Shown one piece after another: positions 1 through 5,935 of a DNA stretch of 5,935 bases (positions are counted from its first letter, which is position 1; each line of letters starts with the position of its first letter). The position numbers and the translations under genes are program-made. The notes below the pieces were generated by a model that searched no databases, had not been told where the DNA came from, and saw only the letters and a program-made list of their open reading frames with translations. Source of the stretch: Chloroflexota bacterium (GTDB taxonomy: Bacteria; Chloroflexota; Dehalococcoidia; Lucifugimonadales; JAPUKM01); contig JAPUKM010000260.1 of the NCBI GenBank assembly GCA_027295645.1, positions 1 through 5,935 of the forward strand. The letters are read 5' to 3'.

Positions 1-28
1 GCTGCTGCCGACGGATGGCAGCATGGCC

Positions 29-34
29 AGGAGG
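29..34 (+). promoter_or_regulatory. Shine-Dalgarno site of ssb
   Basis: AGGAGG lies 8 bases before the ATG at 43, an ideal match and spacing. It fixes the ssb start even though the same frame stays open to the left edge of the window. Confidence 0.85.
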
Positions 35-42
35 GGAGTGCC

Positions 43-486
43 ATGGCAGGCGGCTTGAACAAGATCATGATCATCGGGAACGTTGCCACCGATCCGGAGA
101 TGCGCTACACCCCGAACGGCAATCCTGTCACTTCTTTCCGAATTGCGACGAACAGGGTCTACACCACTTCAGACGGCGAGCGGCATGAAGATACGGAGTG
201 GTTCACCATCGTCGCATGGAGCAAGCTCGCCGAGCAGTGCAACCAGTACCTCAACAAGGGTAGGCGGGCCTATGTGGAGGGAAGACTCCACAGCAACACG
301 TGGGAGGGCCAGGACGGCCAGACCCGCTTCAACAATGAGATCATTGCCAACCAGGTGGTGTTCCTTGACCCCGCTCAGGGGGGCCAGGACACCGCTCAAG
401 TGGGCCAACCCAGCGAAACGGAAGCGGCCGCCCCGGTTGAGGCGGGAGGACCGGCTGAGGTTGATGTGGAGAACCTCCCGTTCTGA
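43..486 (+). CDS. ssb: Single-stranded DNA-binding protein SSB
   Basis: SSB coats single-stranded DNA during replication, recombination and repair and recruits partner proteins through its C-terminal tip. The 147-residue product has the bacterial OB-fold at about residues 4-109: a start of LNKIMIIGNVATDPE type (5-19), the TEWF motif at 51-54 followed by the strand ending at W59, the helix with LAEQCNQYL (62-70), and the KGRRAYVEGRL strand (72-82). Residues 110-147 form a short Gln/Glu/Ala/Pro-rich linker. The last residues, DVENLPF, are the acidic tip ending in Pro-Phe, a variant of the classic DDIPF partner-docking peptide. Length is slightly short for the family because the linker is short. 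The start is set by the Shine-Dalgarno at 29-34. rpsR follows after 46 bases, as in the rpsF-ssb-rpsR block of many bacteria. Confidence 0.97.
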   Translation: MAGGLNKIMIIGNVATDPEMRYTPNGNPVTSFRIATNRVYTTSDGERHEDTEWFTIVAWSKLAEQCNQYLNKGRRAYVEGRLHSNTWEGQDGQTRFNNEIIANQVVFLDPAQGGQDTAQVGQPSETEAAAPVEAGGPAEVDVENLPF

Positions 487-518
487 GACAACTCTGAAAC
501 CGGTCGCCTAGAATGAGC

Positions 519-523
519 AGGAG
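519..523 (+). promoter_or_regulatory. Shine-Dalgarno site deciding the GTG start of rpsR
   Basis: AGGAG sits 9 bases before the GTG at 533. The rpsR frame is closed by TAG at 509-511 and has no ATG before the conserved S18 core, so this site identifies the GTG as the start. Confidence 0.8.
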
Positions 524-532
524 TATTGCAGC

Positions 533-829
533 GTGACAACAGGACGGAGAAACCAGGCACCCCGGCGACGTGAAGGTCGCCCGCGCTACTTTAATCGCCG
601 CAAGGTGTGTTCCTTCTGCGTGAACAAGGTTGAGACGATTGAATACAAGGACGTGAACCTGCTCCGTCGCTTTCTCTCCGAACGGGCCAAGATTGAAGGG
701 CACCGCCGGACAGGGACGTGCCCCACGCATCAGCGTGCCCTGGCCACTGCATTGATGCGAGCCAGGCATCTGGCACTGTTGCCCTACACAGCGGATCACA
801 TCTACCTGATGGGAGGAGCCACCCGCTAG
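533..829 (+). CDS. rpsR: 30S ribosomal protein S18, zinc-binding (C+) form
   Basis: S18 is a small-subunit ribosomal protein that binds in the platform region together with S6. The 98-residue product has an Arg-rich tail (1-24), then the conserved core: YFNRRKVC (19-26), EYKDVNLLRRFLSE (37-50), the RRTGTCPTHQR segment (58-68) and the family signature RARHLALLPYT (76-86). C26, C29, C63 and H66 form a CxxC ... CxxH set, which in S18 marks the zinc-binding form; the E. coli protein lacks these cysteines. The start is GTG, supported by AGGAG 9 bases upstream and an in-frame stop at 509-511. A C-terminal extension of about 12 residues (87-98) goes past the usual end. rplI, often the next gene, is missing here. 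Identification is secure; zinc binding is inferred from the residues. Confidence 0.97.
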   Translation: MTTGRRNQAPRRREGRPRYFNRRKVCSFCVNKVETIEYKDVNLLRRFLSERAKIEGHRRTGTCPTHQRALATALMRARHLALLPYTADHIYLMGGATR

Positions 830-938
830 GGGGCGGAGCAGAGGTTCGGGTCGCGGCCCCCGGTTTGAGGCACGTGAAGCGCTCCCACGTTCGCGGGAAT
901 GGTGTGGAGGCTCCTACCGGCAAGGATGATCGGAACGA

Positions 939-2009
939 ATGGCCACAACTGATAGAGTAGACTCCACATTATCCCCTCGCCGCCGGAGAATGGCCCAGTC
1001 GCGCCAGGGGCGGCGACGGCGACCGTTGGCGCTGGTTATAGCCGGAGCGCTTCTTCTTAGCATCGTGGCTTTTCTCGGTGTCGGCTACTACATCACCTTC
1101 ATCTCACCACCCCAACAGGTGGTGGCGAACATCAACGGCGTCAAGTTCACCCTTGGAGATATGGAGACCATTATCAAGGCGAATGCAGCCTTCAGGGCTC
1201 AGACAGGGTCCCCCTCTGGTCTGAGCACGTTCCCTTTCCAGGTCCTGGACAACCTGGTTGACGGTGAACTCATCAAGCAGGCGGCACCGGAGCTGGGTCT
1301 CAGAATCACCGCTGAGGAGATCGACGCCAGGTTACGGGAAAACTTCTACCCGGATGTACCCGTCGGGCAGGACCCGTCCGATGCGCAGCTAGAGCGGGAG
1401 TACACAGAGGCCTACCTTAGCTATCTAGCTATCGCTCGCTACTCAGAGAAGACGTACCGAGATATCATTCTCGGAGATCTCATTCGAGTCAAGGCCCGTG
1501 ATACCTTCTCCGAACGGGTCCCCGCCATTGAGGAGCAGGTGTATGTGGAGTGGATCCTGATCAACCAGGAGAGGGATAACCCCCTCCAAACCGTGGAGTC
1601 GCTCAGGGAGCAGCTGGCTGAGGGGACCGAGTTTGGCGTCCTTGCACAGCAGTTCAACGATGAGGACAGGTACGCCGATCTCAAGGGAGTGGTCGGCTGG
1701 GTGCCCAGAGGCGCTTTCCCCCGCCTTGACGAGACGCTCTTCTCCATAGAGCACGACACGGCGAGCGAGCCTCTCTTCGGCGACAGAGGGTATTATCTCC
1801 TGAGGGTTACCGATGGCCCGGAGACACGGGAGGTGACGGAGGAGATGCGTGAAGCGCTCAAGACCTCCCTCTTCAATGAGTGGATCTCAGGGCTGCGTAA
1901 TTCCAGTGGTGTGGATGTAAGCTTCGGGTCTGTGGAGTACGAATGGCTGGTGCGTAGGACACGTGAAGCCGTACCACTACCCACAGCCGAGCCTGGCCTG
2001 CAGGGCTAG
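939..2009 (+). CDS. Membrane-anchored SurA/PpiC-like (parvulin-type) protein, probably extracytoplasmic
   Basis: The 356-residue product starts with a cytoplasmic tail carrying two Arg clusters (14-17 and 25-28). One hydrophobic segment follows (about 30-54), with no lipobox cysteine, so the bulk should lie outside the membrane (positive-inside rule). Residues 60-190 resemble the N-terminal chaperone region of SurA/PrsA-type proteins, including a QVLDNLVDGELIKQAA helix. Residues 199-292 match the parvulin rotamase domain: an EWILI strand, a helix with AEGTEFGVLAQQF, a GWVPRGAFP turn and the closing GYYLLRV strand (284-290). A helical tail (about 294-315) and a Pro-rich end follow. The histidines normal in the first and last strands (HILI and GYHIIKV types) are W205 and Y286, so isomerase activity is doubtful and a chaperone role may be likelier. 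The ATG is the first start after an in-frame TGA at 927-929; AAGGA (922-926) is 12 bases away, rather far. The gap after rpsR is 109 bases. Confidence 0.85.
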   Translation: MATTDRVDSTLSPRRRRMAQSRQGRRRRPLALVIAGALLLSIVAFLGVGYYITFISPPQQVVANINGVKFTLGDMETIIKANAAFRAQTGSPSGLSTFPFQVLDNLVDGELIKQAAPELGLRITAEEIDARLRENFYPDVPVGQDPSDAQLEREYTEAYLSYLAIARYSEKTYRDIILGDLIRVKARDTFSERVPAIEEQVYVEWILINQERDNPLQTVESLREQLAEGTEFGVLAQQFNDEDRYADLKGVVGWVPRGAFPRLDETLFSIEHDTASEPLFGDRGYYLLRVTDGPETREVTEEMREALKTSLFNEWISGLRNSSGVDVSFGSVEYEWLVRRTREAVPLPTAEPGLQG

Positions 2010-2037
2010 AGTCCTGTATAGCCATTCAGATCCGGCG

Positions 2038-2041
2038 GGAG
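2038..2041 (+). promoter_or_regulatory. Shine-Dalgarno site of hom
   Basis: GGAG, within GGGAGA, lies 6 bases before the ATG at 2048. The whole gap after the preceding gene is 38 bases, so there is little room for a separate promoter. Confidence 0.7.
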
Positions 2042-2047
2042 ACCGGC

Positions 2048-3352
2048 ATGCGTGAAGACGGCAGCATCGGGGTGGGTGTTCTTGGCCTCGGCGTCATAGG
2101 TAGTCAGGTCGCTCGTGTTCTGCTGGATCAGACTGAGCGGCTCGCTCATCAGGTGGGAGCTCCCGTGGTGCTGCGCCGCGCGGTGGATATCGATACCGCG
2201 AAGCTTCAGGCTTCGGGCCTGCCCGGCCACCTTCTCACGACGGACGCAGCCGATGTTGTGAACAGTCCGGAGGTGGACGTTGTCGTGGAGCTCATCGGTG
2301 GTGTGCACCCGGCCATGGACCTCCTCACGACGGCCCTCTCCCAGGGTAAACACGCGGTGACCGCAAACAAGGAGCTCATGGCCAAGCAGGGCCCCGAACT
2401 GATCGAGCTGGCCGAGCAGAATGGGGTCCACCTACTGTATGAGGCCAGCGTTGGCGGGGGCATTCCTATCATCGGGCCTCTGAAGAAGGACCTGCTGGCC
2501 AACGAGATCACCAGTATCTACGCCATCATCAACGGCACCACCAACTACATTGTCACCAAGATGTCCCGTGAAGGGCTGGATTTCGATTCCGCTCTGCGCC
2601 AGGCCCAGGCCGCCGGGTTCGCCGAGAGCGATCCCACCAACGACATCGAGGGGTTTGACCCGGCGTATAAGCTGGCGATCCTCGCATCGCTTGCCTTTCA
2701 CACCCGTGTACGAGCGGAGGATGTGTACCGGGAGGGGATCTCACGGCTTGCGCCCCAGGACTTCCAGTACGCGGACGAGTTGGGGTATGCTATCAAGCTG
2801 CTGGCCATTGCGCGTTGCGATGATGACGTTCTCTCACTGCGGGTTCATCCCGCGCTCGTTCCTTACGAGCATCTTCTGGCCAGGGTGGACGGAGTGTTCA
2901 ACGCCATTGAGATTGAGGGTGACCTGGTGGGACAGGTGCTCTTTCACGGCCAGGGGGCCGGTCCGCTCCCCACCAGCAGCGCCGTGGTGGGAGACACTGT
3001 GGAGATCGCCAGGGGGATCGTGTCCAGGAGCGGCTCGGTCAGGCCGGGCAATTTCTCACGGGAGGTCTCGATATCACCGATGGAGGAGCTGACGACCAGC
3101 TACTACGCACGGCTCACGGTCGCGGACCATGCAGGAGTGCTGGCGAATATCACCAAGGTGCTGGGCGACCTGAGCATCAGCATCGCCTCGATCATTCAGA
3201 AGAACGCCGACCCCACGGTGCGGACCGCGGAGATTGTGATCACCACGCATCCGGCCCAGGAGAGGGCGGTGCAAGAGGCCTTCCACCAGATGGAGCAGAT
3301 AGATGTGGTCAAAGAGGTGGGGTCGCTCATCCGTGTTGAAAACTGGTCATAA
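2048..3352 (+). CDS. hom: Homoserine dehydrogenase with C-terminal ACT domain
   Basis: This cytoplasmic enzyme reduces aspartate-4-semialdehyde to homoserine with NAD(P)H, at the branch towards threonine and methionine. The 434-residue length is normal for the monofunctional form without a fused aspartokinase. The nucleotide-binding domain begins with VGVLGLGVIGSQVA; its GxGxxG is G13, G15, G18. HAVTANKEL (102-110) supplies the conserved K108. The catalytic domain carries YEASVGGGIPIIGPL, then INGTTNYI (161-168) and FAESDPTNDIEGFDPAYK; by alignment from memory, E193, D204 and K208 correspond to yeast Glu208, Asp219 and Lys223. Residues about 351-430 form an ACT domain (YYARLTVADHAGVLANITKV), the usual place of threonine feedback control in this type. 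thrC follows after 71 bases, consistent with a threonine operon. The feedback role is inferred from the family. Confidence 0.97.
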   Translation: MREDGSIGVGVLGLGVIGSQVARVLLDQTERLAHQVGAPVVLRRAVDIDTAKLQASGLPGHLLTTDAADVVNSPEVDVVVELIGGVHPAMDLLTTALSQGKHAVTANKELMAKQGPELIELAEQNGVHLLYEASVGGGIPIIGPLKKDLLANEITSIYAIINGTTNYIVTKMSREGLDFDSALRQAQAAGFAESDPTNDIEGFDPAYKLAILASLAFHTRVRAEDVYREGISRLAPQDFQYADELGYAIKLLAIARCDDDVLSLRVHPALVPYEHLLARVDGVFNAIEIEGDLVGQVLFHGQGAGPLPTSSAVVGDTVEIARGIVSRSGSVRPGNFSREVSISPMEELTTSYYARLTVADHAGVLANITKVLGDLSISIASIIQKNADPTVRTAEIVITTHPAQERAVQEAFHQMEQIDVVKEVGSLIRVENWS

Positions 3353-3364
3353 GCCGTCTACACA

Positions 3365-3433
3365 ATGAAGATTCCGACACCACTACCATTTGAGATGCAC
3401 CGCAATACGGGGACGGGCCATCTATGGGCGTAG
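3365..3433 (+). other. Possible 22-codon upstream reading frame running into the thrC start
   Basis: In the hom-thrC gap an ATG at 3365 opens a 22-codon frame ending in TAG at 3431-3433, 10 bases past the first base of the thrC ATG (3424). The peptide begins MKIPTPLPFEM and ends in GHLWA. It has three Thr and one Ile, no run of regulatory codons, and no Shine-Dalgarno before its ATG. It could couple translation into thrC, which itself has a weak ribosome site, but chance is the simpler reading. Confidence 0.12.
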
Positions 3434-4506
3434 GGGTGCTCAGCCGATACGGTCCACTGCTCCCGATCACCGGGGATACCCCCCGGGTGACTCTGGGAGA
3501 GGGCGACACGCCGTTGATAGCCTCCCGGCATCTTGCCGACGAGGTGGGATGCCAGGAGGTATACCTGAAGCTGGAGGGGTGCAATCCGACCGGATCGTTC
3601 AAGGACCGCGGCATGGTGGTGGCGGTCGCCAAGGCGATGGAGGCGGAGAGCACCACGATCATCTGCGCCTCCACGGGTAACACCAGCGCCTCCGCCGCCG
3701 CCTACGGCGCTCACTGCGACCTCACCACCATTGTCCTGGTGCCCAAGGGGGCCATCGCCACGGGTAAGCTGGCTCAGGCAATTGCATACGGCGCTCAGAT
3801 TCTCAGCGTCAACGGAAACTTCGACCGGGCGCTGGAGCTGGTGCGGGAGCTCAGCGACAAGTACCCGATAACGCTGGTCAACTCTCTGAATCCGCACCGG
3901 ATTCAGGGACAGAAGACCGCAGCGTTTGAGATTGTGGACTCCCTTGGCGATGCGCCGGACTACCTGGCCATTCCGGTGGGAAACGCCGGGAACATATCCG
4001 CCTATTGGATGGGGTTCCGCGAGTACCACGAAGCCGGTCTGGCCAAGAAGCGGCCGATGATGATGGGCTTCCAGGCCGAGGGGGCGGCGCCCATTGTCAG
4101 GGGCGCTCCCGTGGAGAACCCGGAGACCATCGCGTCGGCCATACGGATAGGCAACCCGGCAAGCTGGAGCCAGGCCCTGACGGCGCAGGATGCGTCCGGC
4201 GGCCTCATCGACGCCGTCAGCGACGATGAGATACTGGCCGCACAGCGCTACCTGGCCCGCCGCGAGGGGGTGTTCTGCGAAGCCGCCTCGGCCGCCTCCG
4301 TAGCGGGCCTGCTGAAGATGTCACGAGAGGGGCACTCTCTGGCAGGGAAAACGGCGGTCTGTGTGATCACCGGGACAGGGCTGAAGGAGCCGGAGCTTGC
4401 CCCCAGCCAGACTGATATTCCCACGCAGGATGTGGAGGCGGAGCTGGATGCGGTGGAGAGGGTGCTGGCGCTGGCGGACGTTTCCGCAACACCGAAGCAA
4501 CGCTGA
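3424..4506 (+). CDS. thrC: Threonine synthase (PLP-dependent)
   Basis: Threonine synthase converts O-phosphohomoserine and water to threonine and phosphate, the last step of the pathway begun by the upstream hom product. The 360 residues match the shorter Bacillus-type enzymes, with a fold-type II PLP core. The start has the family pattern of RYGPLLP followed by TLGEGDTPLI. LKLEGCNPTGSFKDRG contains K60, the expected Schiff-base lysine. STGNTSASAAAYGA (83-96) is the substrate-carboxylate loop. PVGNAGNISAYWMGF (184-198) gives the phosphate-binding glycine loop of the cofactor, and TGTGLKEPE (316-324) is the conserved C-terminal strand-turn. An acidic tail of about 30 residues (331-360) follows the conserved core. 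The ATG is the first start after an in-frame TGA at 3391-3393; only a poor ribosome site (GGGGA at 3409-3413) precedes it. thrB is not adjacent. Confidence 0.97.
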   Translation: MGVGVLSRYGPLLPITGDTPRVTLGEGDTPLIASRHLADEVGCQEVYLKLEGCNPTGSFKDRGMVVAVAKAMEAESTTIICASTGNTSASAAAYGAHCDLTTIVLVPKGAIATGKLAQAIAYGAQILSVNGNFDRALELVRELSDKYPITLVNSLNPHRIQGQKTAAFEIVDSLGDAPDYLAIPVGNAGNISAYWMGFREYHEAGLAKKRPMMMGFQAEGAAPIVRGAPVENPETIASAIRIGNPASWSQALTAQDASGGLIDAVSDDEILAAQRYLARREGVFCEAASAASVAGLLKMSREGHSLAGKTAVCVITGTGLKEPELAPSQTDIPTQDVEAELDAVERVLALADVSATPKQR

Positions 4507-4544
4507 GCCGACTGGGCGCTGGGATATGGTAAGAGGTGCTGCCA

Positions 4545-4558
4545 CTGGAGCCTGGAGC
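4545..4558 (+). promoter_or_regulatory. Tandemly repeated Shine-Dalgarno region of folE
   Basis: The heptamer CTGGAGC occurs twice back to back (4545-4551 and 4552-4558), so GGAG is present at 4547-4550 and 4554-4557. The second copy is 6 bases before the ATG at 4564 and is the likely ribosome site; the first, 13 bases away, is too far to be the main one. Confidence 0.55.
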
Positions 4559-4563
4559 ATGGT

Positions 4564-5118
4564 ATGAGTCTAGATGAAACTATAATAGAGGAGGCGGTGA
4601 GCCGGATCCTCCAGAGCATTGGGGAGGACCCTCAGCGCCAGGGGCTGAAGGAGACTCCAAAGCGGGTCGCGGCGCTGTACGCCGATCTGTTCTCGGGACT
4701 GCATAAGGACCCCGCGGCGGAACTCTCCGTCACCTATGAGGGGGACTACAGGGATATTGTGCTGGTGCGGGATATCCGTTTCTACTCCATGTGTGAACAT
4801 CACCTGCTGCCATTCTTCGGCTCGGCCCATATAGGCTATGTGCCCAACGGCAGGGTTGTCGGCACCAGCAAGCTGGCGAGGGCGCTGGAGGTGCTGGCCA
4901 AGAGGCCGCAGATCCAGGAGCGGCTCACGGAGCAGCTGGCCGATGCCGTGCACCGTGCGTTGGATGCCCGGGGGGTAGCCGTGATGATGGAGGCCGAGCA
5001 CCTGTGCATGAGTATGCGCGGGGTCCAGAGGCCCGGGACACGGGTGGTCACCTCGGCAAGCCGGGGCGACATCGACCGGGGCCACTTCCTGGCGCTGGTG
5101 CAAAACAGCCACGCATGA
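4564..5118 (+). CDS. folE: GTP cyclohydrolase I (type I, FolE)
   Basis: FolE converts GTP to 7,8-dihydroneopterin triphosphate, the first step of folate (and, in many bacteria, 7-deazaguanine) synthesis, as a cytoplasmic homodecamer in characterised enzymes. The 184-residue product is almost entirely the conserved domain. GLKETPKRVA (27-36) ends the N-terminal helical part. FYSMCEHHLLPFFG carries C77, H79 and H80. GTSKLAR (100-106) has S102 and K103, and RPQIQERLTEQLADAV (114-129) has Q118 and E119. EHLCMSMRGV (145-154) carries H146, C148 and R152. With a constant offset of 33 these match E. coli C110, H112, H113, S135, K136, Q151, E152, H179, C181 and R185, so the zinc ligands (C77, H80, C148) and the catalytic set are complete. 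The start has GGAG 6 bases upstream. The gap after thrC is 57 bases; the stop overlaps the next start. Confidence 0.98.
   Translation: MSLDETIIEEAVSRILQSIGEDPQRQGLKETPKRVAALYADLFSGLHKDPAAELSVTYEGDYRDIVLVRDIRFYSMCEHHLLPFFGSAHIGYVPNGRVVGTSKLARALEVLAKRPQIQERLTEQLADAVHRALDARGVAVMMEAEHLCMSMRGVQRPGTRVVTSASRGDIDRGHFLALVQNSHA
5115..5118 (+). other. ATGA stop/start overlap between folE and the acyltransferase gene
   Basis: The folE stop TGA (5116-5118) overlaps the ATG at 5115 in an ATGA. No Shine-Dalgarno is evident just before it, so the downstream gene is probably translated by ribosomes finishing folE (translational coupling). This makes co-transcription of the two genes very likely. Confidence 0.75.
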
Positions 5119-5935
5119 CCTACCAGATCACTGAAGAGAGCTTTGAGCAGCTGTGGCCCGCATGGGAGGCGCTGCTGCCCCGGGGGAATTTCCAGACCGT
5201 CTTCCTTACTCCAACCTGGCACCACGTCTGGTGGGAGGAGCACGGCGGCGGCAGCGAACTGCGTCTAAACGCCGTTCGCGACGGCGGGGCGCTCATCGGC
5301 ATCGCCCCGCTGATGTCCACGGGCAACACGCTGCTGTTTCTGGGCGATACCGACCTGTGGGACTATCACGACTTCATCGTGACACGGGGGAGGGAGGCCG
5401 ACTTCTATCCGGCCCTCCTTGACCACCTCCACTCGCAGCCGTGGGACCTGCTGGACCTCCGCTCCATCCCCGAGTTCTCGCCCACCATGGTCCACCTGCC
5501 GCCCCTGGCAGAGGCTTACGGCTATACGGTGGAGACCGTTGAGGAGGATGTATCGCCCGGGATCACTCTGCCCGGCACCTGGGACGACTATCTGATGAGC
5601 CTGGGCAAGAAGGACCGCCACGAGCTCCGGCGTAAGTTCCGTCGCCTGGACGACCAGGCGGACTACAGAAGCTACTCGGTTGACGACCCCTCCTCCATGG
5701 ACAGCGCCCTGGACGACTTCTTCGAGCTCATGCGGAACAGCCACCAGGACAAGGCTATCTTTCTGAGCCCTGAGCGGGAGCGCTTCTTCCGGCTCATGAC
5801 AAAGGAGGTGGCCCGCATAGGCGCCCTCAAGCTCTTCTTCATGGAGGTGTCCGGCAAGCGGGTGGCCGGCGCTCTGTGCTTCGACTACGGGAACGCCCGG
5901 CTGCTCTACAACAGCGGCTACGATCCGGACTACTC
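5115..5935 (+). CDS. BioF2/CelD-type GNAT acyltransferase (FemAB-related), 3' end cut by window
   Basis: The frame is open from the ATG at 5115 to the right edge: 273 full codons with no stop. The product resembles the BioF2-like or CelD/BcsL acetyltransferase family (Pfam Acetyltransf_6 type), relatives of FemAB peptidyltransferases with two GNAT-like halves. Visible marks are the early TPTWHHVWWEEHGG segment (about 33-46), like the family's SPEW...W start, then LIGIAPLMS (60-68) and a LLFLGDTDLWDYHDFIV strand-turn (73-89). A basic helix KKDRHELRRKFRRL lies at 165-178, followed by LKLFFMEVSGKRVAGALCFDYGN and the closing LYNSGYDPDY, which in the family comes just before the end of the acyl-CoA domain. 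Typical members have roughly 330-400 residues, so perhaps a fifth to a third is missing. Related proteins act in polysaccharide, cell-envelope or biotin-related chemistry; the substrate cannot be read here, and its link to folE may be only transcriptional. Confidence 0.8.
   Translation, partial: MTYQITEESFEQLWPAWEALLPRGNFQTVFLTPTWHHVWWEEHGGGSELRLNAVRDGGALIGIAPLMSTGNTLLFLGDTDLWDYHDFIVTRGREADFYPALLDHLHSQPWDLLDLRSIPEFSPTMVHLPPLAEAYGYTVETVEEDVSPGITLPGTWDDYLMSLGKKDRHELRRKFRRLDDQADYRSYSVDDPSSMDSALDDFFELMRNSHQDKAIFLSPERERFFRLMTKEVARIGALKLFFMEVSGKRVAGALCFDYGNARLLYNSGYDPDY

Noticed and set aside
1..58. Possible 3' end of rpsF in the second frame, stopping at TGA 56-58 and overlapping ssb
   Set aside because: The visible residues (LLPTDGSMARRGV...) do not resemble a recognisable S6 end, and the stretch is too short to judge. 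rpsF probably ends left of the window.
485..514. Promoter-like pair before rpsR: GAGACA (485-490) and TAGAAT (509-514), 18-base spacing
   Set aside because: The start of transcription would fall at about 521, inside the Shine-Dalgarno at 519-523, and would remove it. The -35 match is also weak.
513..536. Seven-codon frame ATG...TGA overlapping the rpsR GTG start
   Set aside because: It has no ribosome site of its own, since the AGGAG lies inside it and serves the GTG; it is most simply chance.
829..861. Inverted repeat GGGGGC / GCCCCC right after rpsR
   Set aside because: The 6-base stem has a 21-base loop and no following T-run, so it is not a convincing terminator; GC-rich DNA yields such pairs by chance.
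1418..1433. Tandem TAGCTATC repeat inside the SurA/PpiC-like gene
   Set aside because: Two 8-base copies encode ordinary residues (LSYLAIA) in an uninterrupted frame; it is too small to mean anything without comparative data.
3358..4029. Long open frame (223 codons) on the minus strand opposite thrC
   Set aside because: It lies antisense to a clear thrC, has no recognisable domain, and long antisense frames are common in GC-rich coding DNA. The same holds for the minus-strand frames opposite folE, hom and the acyltransferase gene.
1..5935. Undescribed defence, mobile or accessory system
   Set aside because: All seven genes fall into known, mostly housekeeping families, and no transposase, integrase, toxin-antitoxin pair, repeat array or abrupt change in composition is visible.

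Overview
The window reads as ordinary, densely packed bacterial chromosome. It has seven genes, all on the + strand, with short gaps (about 40-110 bases) and one 4-base overlap. No mobile element, tRNA, rRNA, CRISPR array or phage-like segment is visible. The DNA is GC-rich and most genes have recognisable Shine-Dalgarno sites. I looked for an undescribed system and do not see one; the deviations are modest and listed in the findings.

Left part (1-829): ssb followed by rpsR, the conserved bacterial block that is usually rpsF-ssb-rpsR-(rplI). rpsF would be expected just left of the window edge. The S18 protein keeps a C-x2-C ... C-x2-H set that probably binds zinc. rplI is absent; the next gene encodes a membrane-anchored SurA/parvulin-like protein (939-2009) whose two usual active-site histidines are both replaced.

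Centre (2048-4506): hom (homoserine dehydrogenase with C-terminal ACT domain) and thrC (threonine synthase), the first and last steps of the homoserine-to-threonine branch. thrB (homoserine kinase) is not in the window.

Right part (4564-5935): folE (GTP cyclohydrolase I, type I, all zinc and catalytic residues present), whose stop overlaps the start of a BioF2/CelD-type GNAT acyltransferase gene that runs off the right edge.

The GC-rich composition, the zinc-type S18, and ribosomal/ssb genes leading into a PpiC-like protein and then hom-thrC are what I would expect from Chloroflexota, perhaps Dehalococcoidia or an uncultured relative. This is an inference from gene order and protein flavour, held at about even odds. 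The genes may be co-transcribed, since no convincing internal terminator or promoter is visible, but they serve separate housekeeping jobs: DNA replication/repair, translation, envelope protein folding, threonine synthesis and pterin synthesis.
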